Of a stretch of DNA of 64,000 bases, positions 55,107-64,000 are shown piece after piece. Source of the DNA: Cornus controversa (taxonomy: Eukaryota > Streptophyta > Magnoliopsida > Cornales > Cornaceae); contig CM048846.1 of NCBI GenBank assembly GCA_026545225.1, positions 54,614,270-54,678,269 of the forward strand, given 5' to 3'. The notes under the pieces are model-generated. The model did no database searches and was not told the origin of the DNA. It saw nothing but the letters and a program-made list of their open reading frames with translations. A program made the translations under genes and the position numbers. Positions within the stretch are counted from its first letter, which is position 1. The number at the start of each line of letters is the position of its first letter.

Positions 55107-56752
55107 TCCTTCTTGTTTTGTATCCCTTTTTCCACCAAACGAGCTTTATACCGCTCTAAACTTCCATCGGATTTATATTTGACCTTATAAACCCATTTAC
55201 ACCCTATGGAATGTTTGCCAGCAGGAAGAGCTGTAACTGTCCAGGTATTGTTGGTCTCCATAGCCTCTAATTCCTTGGACATGGCCTCTCTCCAATGAGC
55301 AAACTTAACAGCTTCATGGTAAAAGTGAGGCTCATATGTAGAAGATATAGTGAGGAGGTAATTAGAGTGAGAATTGGACAAATTGTCATAGCAAATGCAA
55401 TTTTCAAATGGATAGAGTGAAGTTGAGGTATGAGAAGGGTTATGAGATAAAAGATTACAGTGAAAATCCCTTAAGTAGGAAGGTGGTTTAATAATCTGAG
55501 AGGTTCTTCTAATTGGAGGGGAAGATTGTAAGATAGGTTGAGCTGGTAAAGGAGGTAAAGGAGAAACTGATGGTGCAGAATTCTTAATAGAAGGGGTTGG
55601 TACATGAGGTATATCAGGGATGGGTTTTGGTAAAACTAAATCTGGGAAAGGATCAATTAGATCATTGGAATGAGGTATGGAATGAAAGAGAAACAAATTC
55701 TCATGAAAAACTACATCTTGAGAATGAAAGAAGGATTTTGTGACAATGTTATAAAGTTTATACCCTTTAATACCTGGTGTGTATCCAACAAAAACACAAG
55801 CTGTGGCTCGGGTATGAAACTTGTGACGATGAGAAAGAAGAGTTGAGGCATAACACAAGCTTCCAAAGACTCGAGGAAAAGCATAATCAATAGGAGAATT
55901 ATACAGCAATTGAAAAGGAGCCTTGTTCTGCAATAATGGTGAAGGAGTTCTATTTATCAAATAAGTTGCCGTGAGCACACATTCCCCCCAGAATTTTATA
56001 GGAACTCTAGACTGAAAGAATAAAGCTCGAGCCACGTTGAGAAGGTGCTGATGTTTGCGTTCCACGACAGAGTTCTGTTCAGGTCTTTCGACACAAGAAA
56101 ACTGATGACGAACACCTTTGGAACTAAAGAAATCTGTGAAACGTAACTCAGGAGCATTGTCTGAACGAAATTGCTTAATGACTGTATTAAACTGAGTTTT
56201 AATCATGGAGAAAAATTTAGGAATAATGAAGCTCACATCAGACTTTTGTTTCATAAGAAAGATCCAGGTGAAACGAGTACAATCATCAACTAAAGTCAAG
56301 AAATATCTGTAACCAGCATGTGTTGGAACCTGATACGGACCCCATGTATCACAATGAACTAAATCAAAAGGAGACTTAGAAAGATTGTTGTGAGAAACAA
56401 AAGAGAGCCTTCTTTGCTTAGCCAAAGGGCAAATGGTACAATGATCAGTCTTATTTTCAGAAAATTGTAATCTATCTTTTAACATGTCCAGCTTCTTAAA
56501 AGATAGATGTGCAAGCTGGTGATGCCAAGTGTAAGAATTCACCTTATTAGAAACAGATAAACTGGAATTACAAGAATTAGTGGCAATGAAACAACTAGGA
56601 TTATTTGATATGGAAAAATCATCATCAAGAACATAGAGATCTGCCATTCTTTTACCCTTGCCAATCATCTTCAGGCTGTGCAGATCCTGGATGATACAAG
56701 AATCAGTGAGAAATCTAATATCCAGATGAACACCTTTTGTTAATGAACTCAC
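55016..56752 (-). pseudogene. Copia G pol fragment: integrase and start of RT
   Basis: 578 residues: GAG-pre-integrase (YTWHHQLAHLSFKKLDMLKD), zinc cysteines (HCTICPLAKQRRL), and a core with D in HCDTWGPYQVPTHAGYRYFL, D in QFRSDNAPELRF and E in PEQNSVVERKHQHLLNVARA. It also carries the conserved C-terminal LINRTPSPLLQNKAPFQLLY and the RT entry (REAMSKELEAMETNNTWTVT, GCKWVYKVKYKSDGSLERYK). It loses frame after this. The junction with gag (56753-56806) carries a small deletion and shift relative to the expected protease-integrase link. Confidence 0.9.
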
Positions 56753-56806
56753 TGATATCAGATTAAATCTGAACTGAGGAAAAAATGAACAGGAATACGA
56801 CTTTGA

Positions 56807-58123
56807 TTAGGCAAAATGACAAGAATTCTTGAGAGGTTTCATTGTGTGGAAGGCAGATTGATTGAAACAAATATGGCTGGTGGCACCTGAATCTATAATC
56901 CAATATTTAGGAGAATTAAAAATTGGATTAATAGCAGTAGAAAAACAAGTACCTGATGCCTGGGCAGAAATAGTATCAACTTCTGTGCCTATCTTTGCAG
57001 CAGAAAGATGAGTATTCAACATAGTCAGCAAATGTTGATACTGAGATGGATTAAGCATTTGAACAAAGCTTCCAAGATTTTCAGAGTTCTCAGCATTCCC
57101 ACGAGACAAATCATTAACTGAATTGGAGATTTGATTTGCAACAGCAGGATGTTGACTGGAAGAACCGCGATGAGAAGCATTAGACTTAGATTTGGGCTCA
57201 TATCCAGGAGGATAACCATGTAGCTTGTAACATTTATCAATTGTATGGCCAACATAGCCACAATGAGTACAGACAGGCTTATTAGAATTAAGATTATCTT
57301 TCCTTTGCCCTCTAGGAAAATTCTGACCATTGTTAGATCTAGCGACATCGTTTTTCACAGCAAAGGCCATAGATTCAGCACCTCTAGAACCAGTAGAAGT
57401 CACATTAACATTCCTTTGATGTGCTTCTTGAGAAACAAGGGAGAAAACGTTGTTGATGGGAGGAATTGGATCTATTAATAGCAACTGACAACGTACTTGA
57501 GCAAAGGAATCATGCAAGCCCATCAAGAAACTCATAACATACTCCATTTGATAGTGATCTGCAAGTGCTTTAGTTCCTCCACAAACACACTTTCCACAAG
57601 AACAGAAAGGCCTGTAATTACTAAGTTCTTCCCAAATTGTTTTCAATTTGGTGAAGTAAGCACTGACAGAAGATGAACCTTGAGTGTGATTCATCAGATC
57701 ACGCCTTAATTGAAAAATACGAGGTCCATTTTTCTGTTGAAAACGTTTTTTAAGATCTAACCACATTCCATAAGCAGAATCGGAGTATATAACACTAGCC
57801 GCCGAAATCTCCTTAGAAACAGAGTTAAGAATCCAAGAAATAACCATGATATTATTCCGGATCCAAGAATTGAGAAGAGGATCATTGACTTCAGGACGAG
57901 GAATGGATCCATCAATAAAACCTAACTTATTCTTCACTGACAGAGCAATCACCATAGCTTGACTCCACGAAGCGTAATTGTCTTCAGTCAGTGGTTGCGA
58001 CACAAGAATCAGCCCTGGATTATCTGACTGATGAAGATAATAAGGACTGGAACCATCTTCAATGGTGGAATTGATCCTCGATGCAGACGAAGGACCAAAT
58101 TGAGAAGAAGAATCGTTCGCCAT
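56807..58123 (-). CDS. Gag of copia G with protease start
   Basis: Start taken at the ATG at 58123 (MANDSSSQFGPSSASRINST), because the 21 residues from the earlier ATG at 58186 are hydrophobic and lie in the leader; the frame is 438 residues from here. The gag core has LTEDNYASWSQAMVIALSVK, NKLGFIDGSIPRP, WIRNNIMVISWILNSVSKEI and RIFQLRRDLMNHTQGSSSVS, the copia gag type of the Ale lineage. A CCHC knuckle (CTHCGYVGHTIDKC) is near residue 285, and the frame ends in the protease active-site region (WIIDSGATSHICFNQSAF), where it stops early at 56807. It could still encode gag but not a joined polyprotein. Confidence 0.88.
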   Translation of the reverse strand: MANDSSSQFGPSSASRINSTIEDGSSPYYLHQSDNPGLILVSQPLTEDNYASWSQAMVIALSVKNKLGFIDGSIPRPEVNDPLLNSWIRNNIMVISWILNSVSKEISAASVIYSDSAYGMWLDLKKRFQQKNGPRIFQLRRDLMNHTQGSSSVSAYFTKLKTIWEELSNYRPFCSCGKCVCGGTKALADHYQMEYVMSFLMGLHDSFAQVRCQLLLIDPIPPINNVFSLVSQEAHQRNVNVTSTGSRGAESMAFAVKNDVARSNNGQNFPRGQRKDNLNSNKPVCTHCGYVGHTIDKCYKLHGYPPGYEPKSKSNASHRGSSSQHPAVANQISNSVNDLSRGNAENSENLGSFVQMLNPSQYQHLLTMLNTHLSAAKIGTEVDTISAQASGTCFSTAINPIFNSPKYWIIDSGATSHICFNQSAFHTMKPLKNSCHFA

Positions 58124-58218
58124 GGAAAACCAGAAGAGAACGAATGAATCACAGAGAACACAGATCGAATCGAAAAGCAAGAACACGAAGAACGAGTACC
58201 CGCAAGAAGCACTTTAGT

Positions 58219-58230
58219 GCTCTGATACCA
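58219..58230 (-). other. Primer-binding site of copia G (initiator Met tRNA type)
   Basis: Minus-strand TGGTATCAGAGC directly adjoining the LTR end ...TTCAATA. The direct contact supports placing the LTR edge at 58231, so the LTR ends in TA rather than CA. Confidence 0.93.
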
Positions 58231-58449
58231 TATTGAATAAGAACAGAGAGAAGAAAATGAAGAAGAAAGACATTTCATTGATATATCGAACTTCCATACA
58301 AGAGGCCCAACTACTGATATATATATATCAGGGAAGAAGAAGAAATAAGAAATCAAAACAACCTGTCTACAGCTGTACAACCAATGAACAAAATACACCT
58401 GTACAAGTCTAACAAACTCATATATACAATATTTACACGTGCTCTGTTA
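58231..58449 (-). repeat. 5' LTR of element G
   Basis: 219 bp, nearly identical to 53546-53774 apart from the 10-bp repeat. The minus-strand TATA candidate is the (TA)n stretch near 58315-58328. Confidence 0.88.
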
Positions 58450-58454
58450 CTTAC

Positions 58455-58690
58455 TATTGATAGGGTGTCTTGTCTATTCCTTAGTAGCAGGCTAGCAGCT
58501 ATAGAGGCACTGCTGCGATGATCTTTATTTTACCCTTTCTAGAGGAATGGTGGAAATGGGGGTACACTGACCTCCCTTTTATAGGCCTGGGGCATGTACC
58601 TTGTAAGTTATATTTTGGTTGCCTTGAGGCTTGCTAATTGAAATCTTACCTTACTTACGAAAAAAAAAAAAAAAGAAAGAAAAAAGAAAA
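58455..58690 (+). mobile_element. Possible retroposon 3' tail with poly(A)
   Basis: A non-coding stretch ending CCTTACTTACG followed by a 15-base A run and A-rich sequence to 58690. This looks like the 3' end of a LINE or SINE copy (compare TTACTTATC before the A run of the LINE at 62248). I see no coding or clear target duplication, so the call is tentative. Confidence 0.3.
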
Positions 58691-59715
58691 ATTGAATATA
58701 AATTCAAAATTTAAAATAACTTCTGGCACATTTTTCTCTAATCATTATGTGATTCATAGGGTATAGAGGATAGTTTATGCAAAACTGGTTTGTTACTGCC
58801 AATTATTTTACATATCAGTGAAAGAGGGGAGGTACACAATAGAAGGAAAAGAAATCCAAAACAAATTACAGATGTTGGTAGTATTCAATGTAGGTTATTT
58901 TATTAATTTGAAAATACTTGTTTTAGTAGTTTCAGTTTTCTTATAATTGTCATTTGCTTAACGTTTCTGATTCAAGAGTTCTATTGAGTTGTTTACGAGT
59001 CCTTCTTTTGATGGAATTAGTGTATTACTTTTTATGTCAAAAAATGAGTCTGGTCTCTTTGTTAAAAATGAGTGAAATTTTTTTATTGATTTGATTGTGA
59101 ATCTCAATCAAGCCATCACGGATTAGGGTACTTCTCTCTTAGGTCCTATTTTTTTCCCTCCCTCCGATCTCTTTTGAATTTTCTGATCTTTTCTTAAACA
59201 GAACTGTTAACAGAAACGTCAATGCTCAAATTCATTGTTTTGGAAACCATAACCCTAGTATCCTTATTCTGAGAACTTAATCCATCATTTTTTACCTTGT
59301 AATTCTTCCCTAAAAGCTAAGAAACCTATTTTTGTGGCATTTCCTGTCAGACTTTTATTTTTGTTCTTATAAGCATGATCCTTGTGTTCATGTCCAAAAT
59401 TATGCACTTCAATTTATGTAACCTCATTGTTGAGTGTGGATTATATCTGAATGATGCACATAATTGTTTGGAAAATTTTCTTAGTGGAAAAAAAGAAAGA
59501 AATCAAATACTTCATTTCATAGTCTGGAAGACTATAAGGATAAGTATTTCAAGATTGAGTTTTCTTCCCAACTGGTGAGATGATGTACATTGTAGAGTAA
59601 AATAAGAAGTTCGATATATCATTTTAGGAAATATTTCTGAATAACTTTGGATTATTTATCAACTTAAAAGTAGGGGATTAACTATGGACTCTGTGTCTAA
59701 CTGAAATAATTGCAG
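58691..59715. other. Putative intron sequence, nothing recognised
   Basis: AT-rich DNA without repeats, elements or credible coding on either strand. Frames such as 59375-59578 show no recognisable domain. Confidence 0.4.
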
Positions 59716-59766
59716 AAATTACATTGCTTTTGAAGCTCTCTACAAAGGGTTGCTGTTTATTGCATT
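59716..59766 (+). other. Possible 51-nt 5' UTR exon of host gene
   Basis: Bounded by AATTGCAG before 59716 and GTAAGC after 59766, a good acceptor and donor pair. The 51 nt contain no ATG. It could be an internal untranslated exon between exon 1 and the coding-start exon; splice signals alone are weak evidence. Confidence 0.3.
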
Positions 59767-61909
59767 GTAAGCCTTTCGATGCATATTTTTAGGTTAAGAT
59801 TCTTTTTAGTCATTTTGGTTCACTTCATAATACAGTTGCAATTTAGATGGAGTACATGATTGGAAAGGTTGAGATGTTTGGTGTAATTGTTCAATGAAGT
59901 GAATGTCGTGGGTGCTAAGTTGTCTGACAAAGTGAATGTCAAAAATAGTAGGCAGGATTCGAAATTCGAGAATAACCAGAGAAATAAGACTTTCTATGAG
60001 ATGCTTTATATAATATTGAGTTATTGACTCATTTTTTCAGAAGACTCACTTGGTGCAGAAGGGTGTGATGTGGTAGTATAGTATCATCTTAACAACCATA
60101 TGGCTTCCTAAGCAGGAACAAAAGATGTGTAACTTTTGTTTCTTTTACTTTTTATTTTTTCTTCTCCTTTTTGGTCATTTTCTCTCTATTGATTGTTTAC
60201 AGTCCATGGGTTCTCATCTTAGAAGGGAGGACCATGGGGCTGGACTGTCAGCTAATTATCGAAGTTCATAAAACTCGGTGAATCAAAGCTCAAAAACCAT
60301 ATTTAAAACATAGAGAAAACATGTAAAATAATTGGAGCAACACAGTATAATAGAAAAATAGAAAGTAGGTCCAATGCATAAAAACCATCTATTTAATATC
60401 TACACATAAATTTTTAATGTAAAGTAATGTTCACAATTGAGTAGTTGGACCAAGAATTTCTCAAGCATGTAATTGCAGACAATAGTATCTTAGTAAATTG
60501 CCCGTATTTACTTCACTATGTTTAGATGAGTATATCCCCTGAAAGTTTGTAGGACTGAACCCGAGGCTCTGATAGAGGGTCGTGCAAGGCCCATGATCTA
60601 GACCTAGAAGTGAATAGGTCTTGTTGGTTGGATTACTTAATTTTAAGTACTTTTTGAATTTAAATGAAGTTAACAAAAAATTAAATTCAAATTATAATAG
60701 AATATTAAAAATACTCAATCCATCATTGAATCATGCAATCAACAAGCAAAAGCAATAAATCATGGATACATAGATTTTTTACATGGAAAACCCAACCAGT
60801 AAAAACCAGGGGACTTAGTCTAGGCAAACCAAATCCACTATGAGAAAGAGATATTATGACCTAGGTTAGTAGTTTTCCAAAACCGTAAAAAACCCTAGTT
60901 AATTCTTGATACAGTTGATCCGCCAAACTGTCCACGAGTCTCCAGGCTCACGATTTACTCGTTAACAAACTTTGCTCCTCACGACTCTATTTCTGGTACT
61001 AGTGTTAGCCACTAGTCGTAAATGAATCTCTGATCAATATATTGATGTTGGTGTTAAACTCTTCAGATGAACTCTGCAGCAATAGATGTCAACACACTAG
61101 TAACACTCCCCAATACTAAAGTGATGAATGCAAAGAAAAAGAGGACGCATTATAGAACTCACTAGTATGCTTTAGATAGATATTCTATATATAGTATTCT
61201 GCCTTAAGTGCACTGTATAAATAAGCAAAGTAGAGGTATATAGAGAGTAGGTTTAGTGTTTTAATTTAAAAGGAAATCCTCATTGCTCGATCCATTAGTC
61301 AATCAGTCGACACAACTTCGGTGACCCTTGATCAATCAAAGTCTACTGCAAGTTTTATACTTAGGAAACTCTAGAAAGGAAGCTTCCAAGAACACTTTCA
61401 TGCATGTCAAATAGGATTTTGAGAATCAAATCAAATCAAATCATGAAATCTTAATGCATTTTATGAAAGCATGAACCCTAATTGGTGAGTGCATCCAAGT
61501 GTTAAATTACCTTTTTACCCTTGGTGTTGAAGATTATGAATTTACCGTTGCATGTAGCTTCAATTTCATCTTTAACGAGGAGAAAGAGGTAACAACTAAC
61601 ACTAACTAACTTTTGAAATTTCTAATCTAAACTAGAAATTAAAAACGAAAGTTACAGAATTAAGTTTTGTTCTACGAAATTTGCCAATCTAAGACTTATT
61701 GACATAACATCCTCTATTAAATTTTTTGCTTTTTGTTTGCAACTTACTTTTCAAGGACATTTAATAGTACGTTTTTTTATTGCAGAGTCAATTTTAAAAC
61801 TTCAAGTCCTAAAGCTTTTATATAGAGTAGTATGACTAGACTTGCACTGCTTATATGGATTTTTATTTATATTTTAAATTGATCTTTTTTCCTTTTTCAA
61901 TTTTTACAG
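59767..61909. other. Putative second-intron sequence with possible old LTR remnant
   Basis: No credible coding. About 60700-61480 reads like a decayed LTR: it has leader-type text similar to LTRs elsewhere, and a small patch near 61285-61345 with AATCAGTCGAC, CTTCGGTGACC and GATCAATCAAAG that resembles a degraded dyad-word cluster. I could not find paired ends or a target duplication. The last 30 nt before 61910 are a strong pyrimidine tract ending TTTTTACAG. Confidence 0.35.
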
Positions 61910-62219
61910 TTGAAGCTGAAAGCAGTTGTAACAAAAAGTCATGATGGATTTTTTATGAATATCTTCAGTTGGAGAATCTTGAAGTCCTCATCTCCACTAT
62001 AATTGATAGATGCCAACGAGGGTTGACTGAGGAGTATTATCTTTTAGTGTGTACTTGCGGAGATGAAAGGAGGAAACTTTAGTAGATTATGGGGGAGACA
62101 TTTTTCTTTTACTCTGGTTGTTCTTATTTTTACTACCTTTTTCCTTTGGTCTTGGGAGAAAAACCCACTTCTCACAACTTTACTTTCAGCTCAAGATCAG
62201 TTCATAATGCCTTCTTCAG
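61910..62219 (+). other. Host gene exon with translation start
   Basis: Starts after a pyrimidine-rich tract ending TTTTTACAG and ends TTCTTCAG before GTTAGT, a near-consensus donor. The first 153 nt are untranslated and hold a 5-codon upstream ORF (MMDFL then stop). The main ATG is at 62063. The exon is followed after only 28 bp by an antisense LINE. Confidence 0.6.
62063..62219 (+). CDS. N-terminal coding segment of a putative signal-anchored membrane protein
   Basis: 52 codons plus one base before the splice donor. The start MKGGNFSRLWGRH is short and basic, and is followed by a hydrophobic span FSFTLVVLIFTTFFLWSW (about residues 14-31) and then the polar EKNPLLTTLLSAQDQF. This is the layout of a type II signal anchor, as in Golgi glycan-modifying enzymes, but the family cannot be identified from this segment and the remaining exons lie beyond the LINE or outside the window. 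I chose this ATG because it is the only one followed by an open frame to the donor. Upstream ORFs in the leader could lower translation. Confidence 0.5.
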
Positions 62220-62326
62220 GTTAGTACTCTCTGTATGCATGCATATGTTTTTTTTTTTTTGATAAGTAAAGATTTTATTAGAAAGCACCCAGAAAAAGGG
62301 AGGGGCAACCCTTGAATAAGAACCAA

Positions 62327-62700
62327 TTACAGGGCAAAGGAACTTAAGAAGTCAGTCATTTCTCCCATGGAGTTACAAGATCTACTTTGTACCCAATAAC
62401 AGAGTGTACAAAGAATTGAGAATTTAAGCACCCCATTAGGAGTCTCTTCGTCATCAAACGTTCTTCGGTTTCGCTCCTGCCACAAGCACCACCACATGCA
62501 TAGGGGGGTTGCCTTCCAGAAATTGCGAACAGGGGTGTCCACTAAAGCACCACTCCAGGCTTCCACCAAACCTCTAGTGGAACTAGGCATGACCCACTGA
62601 ACCCTGAACAATCCCAAGAGTAAGCTCGGTTAACCGACTCCTTATTTTGCTTGCACATACAACACCCGGTCACAATGATCCGTTGCCTTTTCCTCAAATT
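62327..62700 (-). pseudogene. LINE ORF2 C-terminal zinc-finger-like region
   Basis: Minus strand. Around 62660-62640 a CCMCKQNKESVNR stretch matches the zf-RVT region at the end of plant LINE ORF2. The frame 62617-62327 continues with LVDTPVRNFWKATPLCMWWC and LWQERNRRTFDDEE, typical of the ORF2 tail. It is frame-shifted against the RT portion. Confidence 0.75.
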
Positions 62701-62828
62701 GTCAAGCATTAAAATCCTTCCATGAACAGCGGTCCATCCGAAGAAGGCTACCCGAGGGGGGGGGGGTGTCTAGTGCGCCACACAGTCTTCCATGGGAAAG
62801 TTGTCCCTTCGAACCCAGAAATACTCCT

Positions 62829-63320
62829 CTAGAAGGATCTCACCTCGAAGCCTTTTGGAGAGGGTATCCATATCATTGAGTTGTCCCTCCCACTATTCAC
62901 AGCTTGGAGATAAAGCGACTCCAAAAAGCGAATGGCATCCTCGATCTCCCAGTCCTGAAGATTTCTCGTGAACCCAACATCCCATATTGTTCTTCCACTA
63001 TCAAGATGGTAGCAGTAAGAAACAAAAGCATGGCGGTTGCGCGAGATCCAATAAAGACTAGGAAAAAGTTGAGCCAAAGGCCTATCACCACACCACCAGT
63101 CCTCCCAGAAATGAATATTTATACCATTCCCGACCTTTAATTTGATGTATTTGGAAAACTCTGGCCACCCTTTTCGGATAGACTTCCAAGCACCAACCCC
63201 CACAGGAATCCTTACCTCCCTAGAGCACCACCCTCCACTCTCTTCCCCATATCTACTGAGGATGAGTCTCCTCCAGAGCCTCTGCCTCTCTTCCCCAAAT
63301 CCCCACCAACCACTTCCCAA
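62829..63320 (-). pseudogene. LINE ORF2 region after RT
   Basis: 163 residues: [40 protein letters not shown] and GNGINIHFWEDWWCGDRPLA, the conserved segment between RT and zf-RVT in plant LINEs. It overlaps the upstream RT frame in another frame, showing a frameshift near 63300. Confidence 0.82.
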
Positions 63321-63981
63321 GGAGCCCCTTATTAAAGGCTCCCAAACTCCTTATGCCTATCCCTCCTAACTTGACTGGCTTGCAAACTTGATTCCAACTG
63401 ACCAAATGGTATTTAAATTCATCACCGAGGCCCCCCCACAAAAAGTTGCGCTGAAGTCTCTCGAGCCTCTCTATTTCTGAGATAGGAATCTGGAAAAGGG
63501 ACAAGAAATATGTAGGGAGAGAAGATAGAGAACTTTTAATCAAAGTAACCTTACCTCCTTTGGATAGGTACTGTTTCTTCCATCCCGCAAGCCTTCTCTC
63601 AAACCTCTCCACTATCGGGTCCCATCCTCCCACCCTTCCGGCGGAGTCTCCCAACGGCAGACCCAAGTACGTGATTGGGAGAGAGTCGACACCTTAATCT
63701 AGAATATTAGCCAAGACTATAATATTTGGCATAACTCCCACCGGAACCAACACACTCTTCCTAACATTGATTCGAAGCCCTGAAATTGCCTGAAAGCAAA
63801 TCAACACACACCTCAAATATCTCATCTGAGATTCTTTCGCGTCACAAAACACAATAGTGTCTTCTGCAAATAACAAATGGGAGATTTCAATCTGACTGGC
63901 GACGTCTCTACCCACCCTGAATCCCCTAATGAATCCCAGATCAACTGCTTTTCTCATCAATCTACTGAGGCTCTCCATCAC
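63253..63981 (-). pseudogene. LINE reverse transcriptase C-terminal half
   Basis: One minus-strand frame with a single TAA near 63683. The upstream part (63981-63694) carries ISHLLFAEDTIVFCDAKESQ, where the usual FADD catalytic motif reads FAED, and SGLRINVRKSVLVPVG. The downstream part (63666-63253) carries [49 protein letters not shown] and [20 protein letters not shown]. The Asp-to-Glu change, the stop and the later shift argue for a dead copy. Confidence 0.85.
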
Positions 63982-64000
63982 AATGGATCATGTTATTCAT

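Larger units (their letters stand above)
53546..58449 (-). mobile_element. Ale/Retrofit-like copia element G, decayed
   Basis: A 4.9-kb copia element with short LTRs (53546-53774, 229 bp; 58231-58449, 219 bp) and a CTTAC duplication (53541-53545 and 58450-58454). Placed this way the LTRs begin TA and end TA rather than TG...CA. The PBS (Met type, 58219-58230) abuts the LTR, and the PPT (minus GAGGGGGAG) is at 53775-53783. Gag is intact on the minus strand; pol is split by at least three frame disruptions. Short LTRs, size and gag type fit the Ale/Retrofit lineage. It lies in the putative first intron of the host gene, in antisense orientation. Confidence 0.9.
62248..64000 (-). mobile_element. 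L1-like LINE, 3' part, antisense in host intron
   Basis: On the minus strand the element ends with an AATAAAATC signal region (about 62270-62280), TTACTTATC and a 13-base A run (T run at 62248-62260). Upstream lies ORF2-like coding that extends beyond the window. Frames are broken by a stop near 63683 and a frameshift around 63300, so it is dead. A 12-13-base C run (G run at 62756-62768) lies between coding blocks. It is inserted 28 bp downstream of the splice donor at 62219. Confidence 0.88.

Noticed and set aside
9280..58230. GCTCTGATACCA / TGGTATCAGAGC sites as tRNA gene fragments
   Set aside because: Each lies directly next to an LTR boundary and is only about 12 nt long; they are primer-binding sites.
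60700..61480. A further complete LTR or solo LTR in the second intron
   Set aside because: The text resembles a plant LTR but I found no paired copy, TG...CA ends or target duplication; kept only as a remark.

Overview
This window is nuclear DNA of a flowering plant, most likely a eudicot. The evidence is dense plant-type Ty3/gypsy (Tekay/Del chromovirus and Athila-like) and Ty1/copia (Sirevirus and Ale/Retrofit-like) retrotransposons, a TRIM, an L1-like LINE, and spliceosomal exon/intron signals of one host gene. I cannot name the species. No bacterial operons, CRISPR arrays, tRNA genes or rRNA genes are visible.

Layout. Positions 75-51880 are one stack of nested retrotransposons. The base is a chimera: the 3' half of a minus-strand Tekay element (family D: LTR 75-21935, pol 21936-~22953) is joined head-to-head at about 22951-22960 to the 3' half of a plus-strand Tekay element (family C: pol to 25713, LTR 25762-51880). 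LTR D was split by Tekay element A (390-19566, minus, TSD TGTAT). Element A was hit twice by family E: a solo LTR (6201-7635, TSD GAGTG) and a complete gag-only Athila-like element (9495-16953, TSD CATGG). LTR C was split by a solo LTR of family B (26847-40189, minus, TSD CAAAA), which was itself split by a full-length Tekay element B (28690-39513, plus, TSD AGTAT). LTR C was also split by a young, ORF-intact Sirevirus-like copia element F (40916-51098, minus, TSD TTATG) carrying an extra third ORF.

From about 51900 to the end the DNA looks genic. A promoter and 5' UTR exon (to 52636), a possible 51-nt exon (59716-59766) and a coding-start exon (61910-62219, ATG at 62063) suggest a plus-strand gene for a protein with an N-terminal signal anchor. 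Its introns hold a TRIM (53162-53411), a decayed Ale/Retrofit copia G with non-canonical LTR ends (53546-58449) and an antisense LINE (62248 to beyond 64000).

Most unusual signal. Six different retroelement families carry local clusters of short dyad-symmetric 'words', and each family has its own word: TTTGAGGCGCCTCAAA (A and F), TTTCGATTGTGCGAAAT (B), TTCGATGCATCGAA (D), a TTTCAGC...CTGAA type (C) and GGGCGATCGATCGCCC (E). In the four Tekay families the cluster sits at the same place, roughly 200-630 nt from the U5 end of the LTR, although the words differ. The A word is shared with the unrelated copia F, where it lies just upstream of the LTR TATA box and again between pol and the third ORF. 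This looks like a position-conserved, sequence-divergent element of the genomic RNA leader or promoter; its function is unknown to me.
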